Source of the DNA: Fimbriimonadaceae bacterium
Lineage (GTDB): Bacteria; Armatimonadota; Fimbriimonadia; Fimbriimonadales; Fimbriimonadaceae
Assembly: GCA_026129685.1 (NCBI GenBank)
Contig: JAHCHO010000014.1
Coordinates: forward strand, 1 to 64,000
DNA length: 64,000 nt
Direction of reading: 5' to 3'
Shown: one piece after another, positions 1 through 9,611 of the stretch
Layout of the letters: every line of letters begins with the position of its first letter
How positions within the stretch are numbered: the first letter of the stretch is position 1
Translations under genes and position numbers: made by a program
The notes under the pieces: generated by a model
The model's database searches: none
Told to the model about the DNA's origin: nothing
Seen by the model: the letters and a program-made list of their open reading frames with translations, nothing else

Positions 1-17
1 CCGCCCCCGGGGGGGCC

Positions 18-34
18 CGCCCCCACCGGGGGCG
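18..34 (-). terminator. GC-only hairpin downstream of the first gene
   Basis: A perfect 7-bp inverted repeat (CGCCCCC / GGGGGCG, 3-nt loop) lies 17 bases beyond the stop codon of the leftward gene ending at 51, inside a stretch made almost only of G and C. No T-tract follows, so it is at best a weak or factor-dependent terminator. It could also be part of a repeat cut by the window edge. Confidence 0.3.
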
Positions 35-50
35 CGCCCCGACGCGCATG

Positions 51-2881
51 CTAAGCGTCCCCGGTTCGGCCAAAGTTGCGTCGGAGGATGAGGAAGTCGG
101 CAATGTTCACGGATCCGTCGCGGGTCAGGTCGGCTCCCTCGCGGAAGTTCGGGGATCCCGAGGACGTGCCGAAGGCCGACCGAAGCACGAGGAAGTCGGC
201 GATGTTCACCCGGTTGTCGCCGTTGCAGTCGCCGTTGAAAAGATGGAAGTCGGCGTTCGCAATCTCGCCGGTACGGGTGTCGAAGGTCTGGGTCTTTCGG
301 AGCCAGACCAGTTCCTTGACGGAAACGTCGAACTCCCGGTTGCTCGGGGCATCGGTCTGGTACCGGCCCTGAGCGTCTACCGCGACCCGTTTGGTGATCA
401 GGACGTCGGGGCGCGACTTCTCGCGAAACTCGAGGTCCACCGTGCTGGGTCGTCCGGCGCCGTTGCCTCCGTCGAAGTCGAAGAGGCCGCCGAAGGACGG
501 TGCGTGGATGTGGACGACGGAGGACTGGACGCGCCCGTTCCAGTAGGCGCTCAGGGTCACGTCCATCGAAGAGAGAACGTCCTGGGGGTAGGCCAGGAAG
601 GTCGCCCAAGTCTGGCCGCTCGGCACGACCACGCTGGGGGGGACGATGAACCGGCTCGAACTTGAGCCAAGTTGGACGGTGATATCGGTCGCGAGCGGCC
701 CGCTGATGGGGACCACGCCGAGGGCGCTCGCCCCGGGGGAAAGTGCGGCCGGGTCGGTGAACGGAGCCTGCAAGGTCGTCGGCATGAACTTGGTGACCAA
801 GCCTTCCGCCCAGGTGCCGGACCCCACGACGTCCCGGTCGGACGCATCGCTCGTGATCGGCAGTCCCGCCGCGGCGGTGTGTCCCACCGCGAAGCCCTCG
901 TCCTCGTAACAAGACACCGCCGAGAAATCCTGGTCGCCGGACCGGCCGTAGAAGGTGAGGTATCGAACGGCGCTCGTTGTGATCGGATTGTCATAGACGG
1001 GCATCGTCGCGATGCGGGCGTAGAACCCGTCCAGACCTCCGCCGTTCGTCGGCTGGTAGGCGTCTGGGGTTGTGGCGACCCCGCCGCTCGCACTGCCGAC
1101 GATGTGCGCTTGGCCGAACGAGTCCACGTCGATCGCCTTCGGATGCGACGTCCCCGTCGTTCCGCCGAAGAAGGAGAGCACGTTGACTACCGAACCGCTG
1201 TAGCGGCCCCAGAAGGGGGTCTGGGCGCCCGAAGAAGCCGTGCTTTGGAAGGCGTTCCGGAATACGATATTGGCTGCCGAAGTCCCGTAGCCGGTGACGT
1301 GGATCTGGTCTCCAGGACCGATCGCGACGCCGGTCACGTCCTCCTCGCCGTCGCCCCCGACATAGTTCCAGCCCTTGAGCGCGAAGTAGAGTTGCATCTG
1401 GAACCTCAGAAAGAAGCCCTCGGAATCTCCACCGAACGTTCCGTCCGACGGGCCAGCCAGGTCGAGGCCTTCCGACGGGCTCGAGTAGGTACGTCCGCCA
1501 ACGACAACCAGGTTCGAAACCTCGCTCGCGTCCACGTCGCGGGGGAGGTCGCTGTCGCTTCCCCCGATGAAGTAAACGAAATCCAGAGTGCCGAATCCGG
1601 CGGTGAGGAAAGCGACGAAGATATCGGTTCCGCCCAGGGAGCCGCGGGTGCTGCCCAACGTCCACGCGGGCCAGTCGGCCGTGGTGCCGGTGGTTCCGAG
1701 GACGACGATCCGGTCACCTAAGGTCGCCACGCCTTCGATCGAGTCGCTTCCGCTGCCTCCGATGTAGGTTCCGGCGACCAGATAGGCGCCTAGCGATGGA
1801 TCCAGTATCGAGAGGTGGCCCTCGGTGCCCACCCGGGTTGTGTCGAACACGCCGCCCACCGTCCCGACGTTTCCGCCCGTCGTAATGCCGAGTACAAGGG
1901 ACCCGTTCGATCGCATGGCCAGGCCGCCAAACGAATCGGTGGCCGTCGAACCGATGTACATCGCGCGGAGGAACCGGTGGTCGCGGGCGAATCGAGCCAC
2001 GTACACATCCCAACCGGCTTGGTAATCGGTGAGCGACGGGATGTTGCTCGAGGTCGTGTCGCCTCCCAGGAAATAGCCGTCCGCCGTCGGGATCACCTTC
2101 TGCACCGTGTCGCTCGAGCTGCCGCCGAAGTAGGAGGCGTACACTAGGGGGTCGATAATCAGACCGCCGGATCCGCGCCGCTGAACGTCGAAGCCGACCG
2201 AGCCGTCGGGACGAACAAAGGGACGGATCTTGACGTCTCGAGCGCCCCGCGCGGTTGGCTCGTAGGCGGCGATCGTCCGTGGATCGAGTCGCCGAAGCGG
2301 GTGCCTATCCGAAGCCTGGCCCCGGAGTCCACCGCCACTTCGCTCGCCCCCTCGAACCGTAGTCGGATGGACGATGGATCGGCGCCAGCTGAGAGGTCGA
2401 AATCGTAACGGAGCCGGCCGCCTTCCGTGCGCAACAGCACGTCCACGCCGGGATACACGCTCTGGAGGCGCAACTCTGCGAACCGGCGAACCATCGGCGC
2501 GTGTCGCTCCTTGGGGCCGACGAAGTAACCGAGGGTCCCTTCGAGTGGTTCGGCCGCGACCGGCCGAAGCGGGGACCCGCCGTCGAAGCGCAGGGTCACA
2601 AGGTCCCACTCGGTCCGAAGAACCGGCGGGCTCGGCGGACTCTCGGGTTCCGGCCCAAGTCTCGTACGCGCGACCTCCTCGGTTCTCCGGTAGGCGAACA
2701 GCAGGCCATCGTCGAGGACCCATAGGTCGAATCCGGGGAAAGAAGCGCGGTAGCGGCCTTGGGCGTCCCACTGCCCTCGATTCTCGATGAAGCAACCTTC
2801 GTCGAAGCCGGTGGCTTGTGTCGGGATCGGGGGCGTTGGAACGATCGCTACCAGCGTTGAGGCGACGATCACGGTAAGCAT
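51..2881 (-). pseudogene. SBBP-repeat exported protein with dockerin-like tail, frameshifted
   Basis: The gene opens at ATG 2881 with a signal peptide (MLTVIVASTLVAIV) and an N-terminal domain beginning ENRGQWDAQGRY, typical of SBBP-repeat proteins. This frame runs in register to about 2280. From there the natural continuation (TIAAYEPTARGARDVKIRP, then DPLVYASYFGGSSSD) is found in another minus frame, which stays open to TAG at 51. One missing base (or two extra) near 2270-2285 explains the break. The repeats (YIGGSGSDSIEG, FIGGSDSDLPRD and similar) suggest a beta-propeller. The last 60 residues hold two calcium-loop repeats (GDCNGDNRVNIADF, DLTRDGSVNIADF) like a type I dockerin. The role is probably secreted or surface-bound but unknown. 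The break may be a sequencing error or a real lesion. Confidence 0.8.
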
Positions 2882-2963
2882 GACCTGACTATAGGCGCGG
2901 AGTCACGCCCGGAATCAGCCGGTTTTCCGGCAGATACGAACCTGGGTCTATGGTCCCTACGAA

Positions 2964-4115
2964 TCAGGCGTAGGCGAGTTCGACGATCTTCGCGGCCGCT
3001 TCTTGCATCGTGGTCGTCGGCACGATAATGGAATCGGCGAGGATTGCCTTGCCTTCCTCGGCGGCGGTGCCCTCGATGCGCGCCACGACGGGAATCTTGA
3101 GATCGAGGCTGGCGAACGCCTCCTTGAGCCCCTTCGCAACTTCGTCGCCCCGGGTGATGCCGCCAAAGATGTTGATGAGGAGTCCCTTCACGTTCGGGTC
3201 CATCAGGATGAGTTCGACGCAGGAGTGAACCCGCTCCGCTTGGGCGCCGCCGCCGACGTCCAGGAAATTGGCGGGCCGTCCGCCCGCCGCCGTCACCTCG
3301 TCGAGCGAGCACATGACGAGGCCCGCACCGTTGCCGATGATGCCGATGTCGCCGCCAAGGCGGACGTAGGCGATGCCGCGCCGGGCTGCTTCAGCCTCGA
3401 GCGGGTCTTCCGCGCTGTCGTCCGAGGTCGAGCGGTACTCCGGATGCCGAAAGAGCGCGTTGTCGTCGATCGCGACCTTCGCGTCCGCCGCGATCAGCTT
3501 GCCCTGGGGCGTCCAGGCGCAGGGGTTGATCTCGACGAGTTCCGCGTCGTTCTCGACGAACGCTCTCGCGAGCCGCTTGACCATTTCAACCATCTGGCGC
3601 TGGGCGGGGACAGGGATGTGGGCGTGCTTGACCGCCTTGCGCAACTCGAAATCGGCGAGGCCCCACTTCGGATCGATCTCGAGTTTGACGATCGCCTCGG
3701 GGTCGGTCTTGGCGACCTCTTCGATGTCCATCCCGCCCTTGGCGGAGAGCATGACCACGTTGCGTTCGCTAGCCCGGTCGGTCAGAACCGCCACGTAGTA
3801 CTCCTCCGCGATGTCGATCTGCTCGGCGACCAGCACCTGCTCCACGACCATTCCTTGAGGGTTCTGGATGCTGACGAGACGCTTGCCGATCAGTTCTCCC
3901 GCGAACGAACCCGCGCTCGCCGCGTCGTCGAACAGCTTGACGCCCCCCGCCTTGCCGCGCCCGCCCATCAGGACTTGGGCCTTGACGACGACCTTGCCGC
4001 CGAGTTCTTCGGCGATCGTGCGCGCGTCGGCGCCGTTCTGGGCGACCCGGCCGCCGGGGACGGGGACGCCGTAACGGGCGAGCAGGTCTTTCGATTGGTA
4101 CTCGTGGAGCTTCAT
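2964..4115 (-). CDS. sucC: Succinate-CoA ligase (ADP-forming) subunit beta
   Basis: A 383-aa protein of the usual SucC length. It starts MKLHEYQSKDLLARYGVPVP, the standard opening of the family, followed by an ATP-grasp domain (KAQVLMGGRGKAGGV, EINPCAWTPQGKLIAADAK) and the C-terminal CoA-ligase fold (FLDVGGGA, NIFGGITRGDEVAKG). It makes succinate and ATP from succinyl-CoA in the TCA cycle as a complex with SucD. The frame extends 71 codons further upstream into lepB, but that part is low-quality sequence, so ATG 4115 is the start. lepB lies 56 nt upstream on the same strand. sucD, usually next to sucC, is not here: the next gene downstream is the SBBP-repeat protein. Confidence 0.95.
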   Translation of the reverse strand: MKLHEYQSKDLLARYGVPVPGGRVAQNGADARTIAEELGGKVVVKAQVLMGGRGKAGGVKLFDDAASAGSFAGELIGKRLVSIQNPQGMVVEQVLVAEQIDIAEEYYVAVLTDRASERNVVMLSAKGGMDIEEVAKTDPEAIVKLEIDPKWGLADFELRKAVKHAHIPVPAQRQMVEMVKRLARAFVENDAELVEINPCAWTPQGKLIAADAKVAIDDNALFRHPEYRSTSDDSAEDPLEAEAARRGIAYVRLGGDIGIIGNGAGLVMCSLDEVTAAGGRPANFLDVGGGAQAERVHSCVELILMDPNVKGLLINIFGGITRGDEVAKGLKEAFASLDLKIPVVARIEGTAAEEGKAILADSIIVPTTTMQEAAAKIVELAYA

Positions 4116-4171
4116 GGGGTGGCGATCCCCATGGTACCGCCCGCGTCGCCCGACGATCCGGGCAAGGCGGC

Positions 4172-4606
4172 TTAGTGCAGGAAGACCTTGCCTCGCACCC
4201 TCGTAACGGGAATGGCGCCGAAGTCGCGGCTGTCGATCGAGTTTGCCAGGTTGTCGCCGAGGACGAACACGGTTCGCTCGGGGACGAGGCTCCGGCCCGC
4301 AACGGTGGTGGCCCCGGGGTCGGCCCAATCCACCGCCTGCCCTCCCTCCCGAAAGACGCGCTTGATCAGGAGGTCGCCGTTGGGTGCCTGGATCAGTACC
4401 AGGTCCCTCCGCTGGACCGGTCCGACGAGCCAGTAGGCGTTGGTAACCCAGACGCGCTGACCATCGCGTAGGGTTGGCTCCATCGAGACGCCCTGAACGA
4501 TCACCGGGCGCACCGTCGCGCGGATGCCCGCGACGACGCCCAGGACGACAAACAGCACAAGGGTCGCCTTGGAGACCATCGTTCGTTTGCGTCCGCGTTG
4601 CGCCAT
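4172..4606 (-). CDS. lepB: Signal peptidase I
   Basis: A 144-aa protein with one N-terminal membrane segment (about residues 12-30) and the S26 peptidase boxes: the catalytic serine in GVSMEPTLRDG (Ser41), the catalytic lysine in LLIKRVFREGG (Lys82), and the C-terminal GDNLANSIDSRDFG box. It cleaves signal peptides from exported proteins at the outer face of the cytoplasmic membrane. It is shorter than the E. coli enzyme, as many non-proteobacterial forms are. ATG 4606 is chosen because the conserved protein begins just before the membrane anchor; longer upstream frames add arginine-rich nonsense. It probably heads a two-gene unit with sucC. Confidence 0.93.
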   Translation of the reverse strand: MAQRGRKRTMVSKATLVLFVVLGVVAGIRATVRPVIVQGVSMEPTLRDGQRVWVTNAYWLVGPVQRRDLVLIQAPNGDLLIKRVFREGGQAVDWADPGATTVAGRSLVPERTVFVLGDNLANSIDSRDFGAIPVTRVRGKVFLH

Positions 4607-5026
4607 TGTCGTTTCCTCGTTCGCTTCTATTCTTGACTGGGTAGTAGAGTATCGGTCGCTACCCTCGGGCGACTCTAGGAGGGAATCGCGATCGGTATAG
4701 GCACGAACGTTTCCGCGTACGTCTCGTTCTCCCAGAGGGTCGTTCGTCCCTTGCTTCTGGTATCGGGAAGACGGGTTCGCCGCTTCGGCGGGTAGGCAAC
4801 AAGTCCCGACTGGGGCTCGAAGGTCCCGTTTCGTCCCGCCTCTCCTTGGGCGGTTGTGGGAAGGTAGCGGTAAGCGTACGGACGCCATCGGGCGCGCAGC
4901 GAGGGTCGAAAAGACCTCGCTTTGGGGATTTCCGCCCCCTTCGCGAAGCGGCATTCAGTGTCGAATCGCCGTGCCGTTGCCGCCTCGCCAAAGGCCCCGT
5001 ACCCCTGGCCCCAGGAGGCCCGATTA
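4607..5026. other. Divergent intergenic region between lepB and nifJ
   Basis: About 420 bases without a convincing gene; the short frames here have the composition of non-coding shadows. It must hold the promoters of the leftward lepB-sucC unit and the rightward nifJ unit, but no clear -35/-10 pair was recognised. A strong hairpin (4898-4921) and further GC-rich inverted repeats lie in its right half, so the nifJ transcript probably has a long structured leader. Confidence 0.6.
4898..4921 (+). promoter_or_regulatory. Hairpin in the nifJ upstream region
   Basis: AGCGAGG-G-TC pairs with GACCTCGCT (nine base pairs with one bulged G) around a GAAAA loop, followed by TTTGGGGATTT. The 3' flank is somewhat T-rich but interrupted. 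It sits about 105 bases before the nifJ start, in the sense orientation. It could be an attenuator, a terminator for an upstream transcript, or an RNA-stabilising leader. The sequence does not say which. Confidence 0.35.
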
Positions 5027-8000
5027 ATGAGCCGATGGATCACGATCGACGGTAACGAAGCCGCGGCGCGCGTCGCCTACAAAGTCAGCGAGGTTATCGC
5101 CATCTACCCGATTACTCCTTCATCGAACATGGGGGAGTCCTGCGACGAGTGGAGCGCGAAGAAGATGCAGAACCTGTGGGGCCAGGTCCCCACGGTCCAG
5201 GAGATGCAGTCCGAGGGAGGTGCGGCGGGCGCGGTCCACGGGGCGTTGCAGGCGGGTTCCCTCTGCACGACCTTCACCGCGAGCCAAGGGCTGTTGCTGA
5301 TGATCCCCAACATGTTCAAGATCGCGGGCGAACTCACGCCCACGGTTTTCCACATCTCCGCGCGGACGGTCGCGACCCACGCGCTCTCGATCTTCGGGGA
5401 CCACAGCGACGTGATGGCCACCCGCACCACGGGCTGGGGCATGGTTTTCGGCGGGTCGCCCCAAGAGGTCCAGGATATGGCGCTGATCGCCCACGCGGCG
5501 ACCCTGAAAGCGCGCATCCCGTTCCTGAACTGCTTCGACGGCTTCCGGACGTCGCACGAGGTCCAGAAGATCGAAGCGATCGAGGATGACCAGATTCGCG
5601 CGATGATCGATGAAGATCTGGTGCGCGCGCATCGCGAGCGCGCCCTCAGCCCGGATCATCCGGTGCTGCGCGGGTCGGCCCAGAACCCGGATGTGTTCTT
5701 CCAGGCTCGCGAAACGGTGAACCCCTACTATGACCGAGCCGCCGACCTCGTTCAGGAAACGATGGACCGGTTCGCCGAGGTCGTGGGCCGTCGATACGGC
5801 CTGTTCGACTACGTCGGTGACCCCAAGGCGGAGCGGGTCGTCGTGCTGATGGGTTCCGGCGCGGAAGCGGCGGAGGAAGCCGTCGAGGCCCTCGTCGCCA
5901 AAGGAGAGAAGGTCGGCCTGGTCAAGGTCCGGCTGTACCGACCCTTCGACGTCGCCCGTTTCGTGGCGAGCCTGCCGGACACCGTCAAGGCGATCGCCGT
6001 CCTCGACCGAACCAAGGAGCCGGGTGCGATCGGCGAGCCGCTCTACCAGGACGTCGTAACCGCCCTGAGCGAGCGTCCCCACCCGCTTCGTCCGCTGGTC
6101 ATCGGCGGTCGCTACGGCCTTTCGTCCAAGGAGTTCACTCCCGCGATGGTCAAGGCGGTGCTGGACGAACTCACCCGGACGGAGCCGAAAAACCACTTCA
6201 CCGTCGGCATCGTGGACGACGTGGGCCACACGAGCCTCGGCTACGACCCCGAGTTTCAGACCGAAGACCCCCAGGGCTTCAGCGGCGTATTCTGGGGCCT
6301 TGGCGCGGACGGCACCGTCGGCGCGAACAAGAACTCGATCAAGATCATCGGCGAGGGCACCGACTTCTACGCCCAGGGCTACTTCGTTTACGACTCGAAG
6401 AAGTCGGGCTCGGTGACGGTTTCGCACCTGCGCTTCGGGCCGAATCCCATTCGCAGCACCTACCTGGTCCAGAAGGCGAGCTTCGTCGCCGTCCACCAGT
6501 TCGGGCTGATGTTCCGGTACCCGGTTCTGGATCAGGCGGCCCCCGGGGGGACCGTTCTGATCAACAGCCCATACGGGCCGAACGTGGTGTGGAACCACCT
6601 GCCTCGCCACGTGCAGGAGGCGATCGTCGAGCGGGATCTGAAACTGTACGTGATCGACGGCTACGCGGTCGCTCAGGCCACCGGCATGGGCGTGCGCATC
6701 AACACGATCATGCAGACGGCATACTTCGCCCTCAGCGGCATTCTGCCGAAAGAAGAGGCGATCGACAAGATTCGGACGGCGATCGAGAAGACCTATGGAC
6801 GGCGCGGTCCGAAGGTCGTCGCCCAGAACTTTGCGGCGGTGGATCAGGCGCTCGCGCACCTCTTCGAGGTACACGTCCCGGGCGTCGTGAACAGCCACGT
6901 CGGCCTGCGCGATCCGGTTCCCGGCACGGCGCCCGCGTTCGTCAAGGACGTGATCGGCGAGATGATCGCCGGTCGCGGCGACCTGTTGCCGGTGAGCGCC
7001 TTGCCCGTAGACGGCACCTTCCCAACGGCGACCACCCAATACGAGAAGCGGGGCATCAGTCTCGAGATCCCGGTTTGGGAGCCGGACATCTGCTCGCAGT
7101 GCGGCAAGTGCATCCTCGCCTGCCCGCACGGGGTGATCCGCGCCAAGATCGTGCCCAAAGAGGCGGTCGCGAACGCCCCAGAGGGGTTCAAGATGGCCCC
7201 CGCCAAGTTCCGTGGCGCGGAAGACGCGATGTACGTCCTCAAGATCTCGGTCGAAGACTGTACGGGTTGCGCTCTCTGCACCGACGTCTGCCCCGAGTTC
7301 GACAAGTCGGAGACGAGCCGGCGCGCGGCCAACATGGTGCCGTTCCACGAGTTGCCGGACATCGAGCGCGAGCGCTGGGAATACTTCCTAACGTTGCCGG
7401 ACGAGCCGTCCTTGCCCGAGCCGCCGATCTACGACAATGCGAAGGCCCTTCAGCTGTTGCGCCCGCTGTTCGAGTTCAGCGGGGCTTGCGCAGGGTGCGG
7501 CGAGACCCCGTACCTGAAGATTCTCAGCCAGTTGTACGGGGACCACCTCATGGTCGCCAATGCGACGGGTTGCTCGAGCATCTATGGTGGCAACCTTCCG
7601 ACGACGCCCTGGGCGCAGGACTCGGAGGGACGCGGCCCGGCTTGGAGCAATTCGCTCTTTGAGGACAATGCCGAGTTTGGACTTGGCATGCGATTGGCGC
7701 TCGACGCGCAACGATCGCAGGCCCTCCGGTTGCTCGAGAAGAGTTCCGGCGTCGTCGGGTCCGACGTGGCCGAGCCGCTTCTTGCCCCCGAAAAGGACGA
7801 TCCGATCGCGCGCAAGGAACGGCGGACGAAGGTCGAAGAACTCAAGAAGCGCTTGGCGGGTCGCCAAGAGCCGGACTTGGTCGCCCTCGCCCAAGTGGCG
7901 GATGCCCTCGTTGACAAGTCGGTGTGGATCATCGGTGGCGACGGATGGGCGTACGATATCGGCTACGGCGGGTTGGACCATGTGCTGGCGAGCGGCCGCC

Positions 8001-8563
8001 GGGTCCGGTGCCTCGTGCTGGACACGGAGGTCTACTCGAACACCGGTGGCCAGATGTCCAAGGCGACGCCTCGCGGCGCCGTCGCGAAGTTCGCGGCGGG
8101 AGGGAAGCCGGGTCCGAAGAAGGACTTGGGCCGCATGGCGATGACGTACGGCAACGTGTACGTCGCGGAGATCGCGATGGGCGCGGACGACAACCAGACG
8201 ATCAAGGCGATCCGGGAAGCGGAAGCCCACGACGGACCGTCGCTGATCATCGCCTACAGCCATTGCATCGCCCATGCGATCGACATGCGGCAGGGCTTCC
8301 TCCAGCAGAAACGGGCCGTCGAAACGGGCTACTGGCCGCTCTACCGCTACAATCCGGCCCGGGCGGTCAAAGGTCGCAATCCGATGCAACTCGACAGCAA
8401 GGCCCCGAGCGCTCCCCTCACGGAGTACATCGAGCGCGAGGGCCGGTACCAGATGCTACGACAGACCGATCCCGAATCGGCGGCCCGCCTCACCGTCGAG
8501 GCCCAGCAGGACGTGGACCGGAAATGGGCCGCGTACGCGAAGCTCGCGGCGAAGGAGGTCTGA
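5027..8563 (+). CDS. nifJ: Pyruvate:ferredoxin (flavodoxin) oxidoreductase
   Basis: A 1178-aa single-chain enzyme of full family length. It oxidises pyruvate to acetyl-CoA and CO2 and passes electrons to ferredoxin or flavodoxin. Seen in order: the N-terminal pyruvate-binding domain (YPITPSSNMGES near residue 24), the middle domain (VDDVGHTSLGY near 405), two 4Fe-4S clusters (CSQCGKCILACPHG near 688; CTGCALCTDVCPEF near 744), cluster ligands CAGCGE near 820 and TGCSSIYGGN near 846, and the thiamine-diphosphate site (GGDGWAYDIGYGG near 970, NTGGQMSKATPRG near 1004). ATG 5027 is preceded by CAGGAGG at a good distance, and the family sequence begins right there. The next two genes follow closely and make a redox operon. 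Confidence 0.97.
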   Translation: MSRWITIDGNEAAARVAYKVSEVIAIYPITPSSNMGESCDEWSAKKMQNLWGQVPTVQEMQSEGGAAGAVHGALQAGSLCTTFTASQGLLLMIPNMFKIAGELTPTVFHISARTVATHALSIFGDHSDVMATRTTGWGMVFGGSPQEVQDMALIAHAATLKARIPFLNCFDGFRTSHEVQKIEAIEDDQIRAMIDEDLVRAHRERALSPDHPVLRGSAQNPDVFFQARETVNPYYDRAADLVQETMDRFAEVVGRRYGLFDYVGDPKAERVVVLMGSGAEAAEEAVEALVAKGEKVGLVKVRLYRPFDVARFVASLPDTVKAIAVLDRTKEPGAIGEPLYQDVVTALSERPHPLRPLVIGGRYGLSSKEFTPAMVKAVLDELTRTEPKNHFTVGIVDDVGHTSLGYDPEFQTEDPQGFSGVFWGLGADGTVGANKNSIKIIGEGTDFYAQGYFVYDSKKSGSVTVSHLRFGPNPIRSTYLVQKASFVAVHQFGLMFRYPVLDQAAPGGTVLINSPYGPNVVWNHLPRHVQEAIVERDLKLYVIDGYAVAQATGMGVRINTIMQTAYFALSGILPKEEAIDKIRTAIEKTYGRRGPKVVAQNFAAVDQALAHLFEVHVPGVVNSHVGLRDPVPGTAPAFVKDVIGEMIAGRGDLLPVSALPVDGTFPTATTQYEKRGISLEIPVWEPDICSQCGKCILACPHGVIRAKIVPKEAVANAPEGFKMAPAKFRGAEDAMYVLKISVEDCTGCALCTDVCPEFDKSETSRRAANMVPFHELPDIERERWEYFLTLPDEPSLPEPPIYDNAKALQLLRPLFEFSGACAGCGETPYLKILSQLYGDHLMVANATGCSSIYGGNLPTTPWAQDSEGRGPAWSNSLFEDNAEFGLGMRLALDAQRSQALRLLEKSSGVVGSDVAEPLLAPEKDDPIARKERRTKVEELKKRLAGRQEPDLVALAQVADALVDKSVWIIGGDGWAYDIGYGGLDHVLASGRRVRCLVLDTEVYSNTGGQMSKATPRGAVAKFAAGGKPGPKKDLGRMAMTYGNVYVAEIAMGADDNQTIKAIREAEAHDGPSLIIAYSHCIAHAIDMRQGFLQQKRAVETGYWPLYRYNPARAVKGRNPMQLDSKAPSAPLTEYIEREGRYQMLRQTDPESAARLTVEAQQDVDRKWAAYAKLAAKEV

Positions 8564-8567
8564 AGCG

Positions 8568-9578
8568 ATGAACCTCAACACACGATATCTCGGACTTGAA
8601 CTCAAGAACCCCCTGGTCCCGGCGGCGTCGCCCCTTTCTACGAACATCGACGGTTTGTGTCGGCTCGAAGACGCGGGCGCGGCGGCGGTGACCCTCTTCT
8701 CGGTGTTCGAGGAGCAGATCGAACACGAGATCGAGCAGATGGCCCACTATCTGGACTACGGTTCGGACAGCTACGGCGAGGCCACCAGCTATTTTCCCGA
8801 GCCGACGGACTACCACCGAGGCCCGGAGGACTACCTCGAACTGATCCGCATCGCGAAGCAGCGCCTGTCCATCCCGGTGATCGCCAGCCTCAACGGCTCG
8901 TCGAAGGGCGGCTGGGCGAAGTACGCAAAGGAGATCGCGGCGGCGGGGGCGGACGCGCTCGAACTCAACGTGAACTGGATCGAAACCGACCCGACGAGCA
9001 CGGGCGCCGAGGTCGAGGCCCGCTACACGGACGTGGTTCAGCTGGTGGCGAACGCCGTCGCCATTCCGGTGACGGTCAAGGTGGGGCCGTACTTCAGTGC
9101 GCTGGCGAACCTGGCGAGGCGCTTCTCCCAGGTTGGCGCCAAAGGCCTCGTCCTGTTCAACCGGTTCTATCAACCGGACTTCGACCTCGAATCCCGCACC
9201 GTTAGCCCGAACCTCACCCTGAGCAATCCGGCCGAGATGCGGCTTCCCCTGCACTGGATCGCGATCCTGTACGGACGGGTGGACCTGAATCTCGCCCTTT
9301 CGACGGGCGTTCATTCCGCCGCCGACGTCATCAAGGCGATGATGGCGGGCGCCCGCGTCGCGACCTGCGCGTCCGCGCTCCTGGCGAACGGCCCGGGCCA
9401 CTTGCTCACGATGCTCCGCGAGATCGAGGCTTGGATGGTCGTCCACGAGTACGAGTCCATCCAGCAGATGCAGGGCAGCATGAGCTACCAGAAGGTGCCC
9501 AATCCCTCCGCCTACGAACGGGCGAACTACATGAAGGAGCTGCAGTCCTTCCGCCCCGACCCCGTCTTGTTGCGCTAG
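8568..9578 (+). CDS. Dihydroorotate dehydrogenase-like flavoprotein
   Basis: A 336-aa TIM-barrel flavoprotein related to class 1 dihydroorotate dehydrogenase (MNLNTRYLGLELKNPLVPAA at the start; ELNVNWIETDP and KVGPYFSALANLARRF in the barrel; STGVHSAADVIKAMMAGA near the phosphate-binding end). It starts 4 nt after the nifJ stop, with GGAGG overlapping the end of nifJ, so the two are translationally close. Proteins of this subtype often sit beside nifJ and are probably not the pyrimidine-pathway enzyme. An electron-transfer or reductase role linked to pyruvate oxidation is an inference; the substrate is unknown. Confidence 0.85.
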   Translation: MNLNTRYLGLELKNPLVPAASPLSTNIDGLCRLEDAGAAAVTLFSVFEEQIEHEIEQMAHYLDYGSDSYGEATSYFPEPTDYHRGPEDYLELIRIAKQRLSIPVIASLNGSSKGGWAKYAKEIAAAGADALELNVNWIETDPTSTGAEVEARYTDVVQLVANAVAIPVTVKVGPYFSALANLARRFSQVGAKGLVLFNRFYQPDFDLESRTVSPNLTLSNPAEMRLPLHWIAILYGRVDLNLALSTGVHSAADVIKAMMAGARVATCASALLANGPGHLLTMLREIEAWMVVHEYESIQQMQGSMSYQKVPNPSAYERANYMKELQSFRPDPVLLR

Positions 9579-9611
9579 ACTCACCCACCCCACACAGGAA
9601 CACACCCACCC

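Noticed and set aside
4116-4328. N-terminal extension of sucC by 71 codons
   Set aside because: The extension overlaps lepB and is low-complexity; SucC proteins begin at MKLHEYQ.
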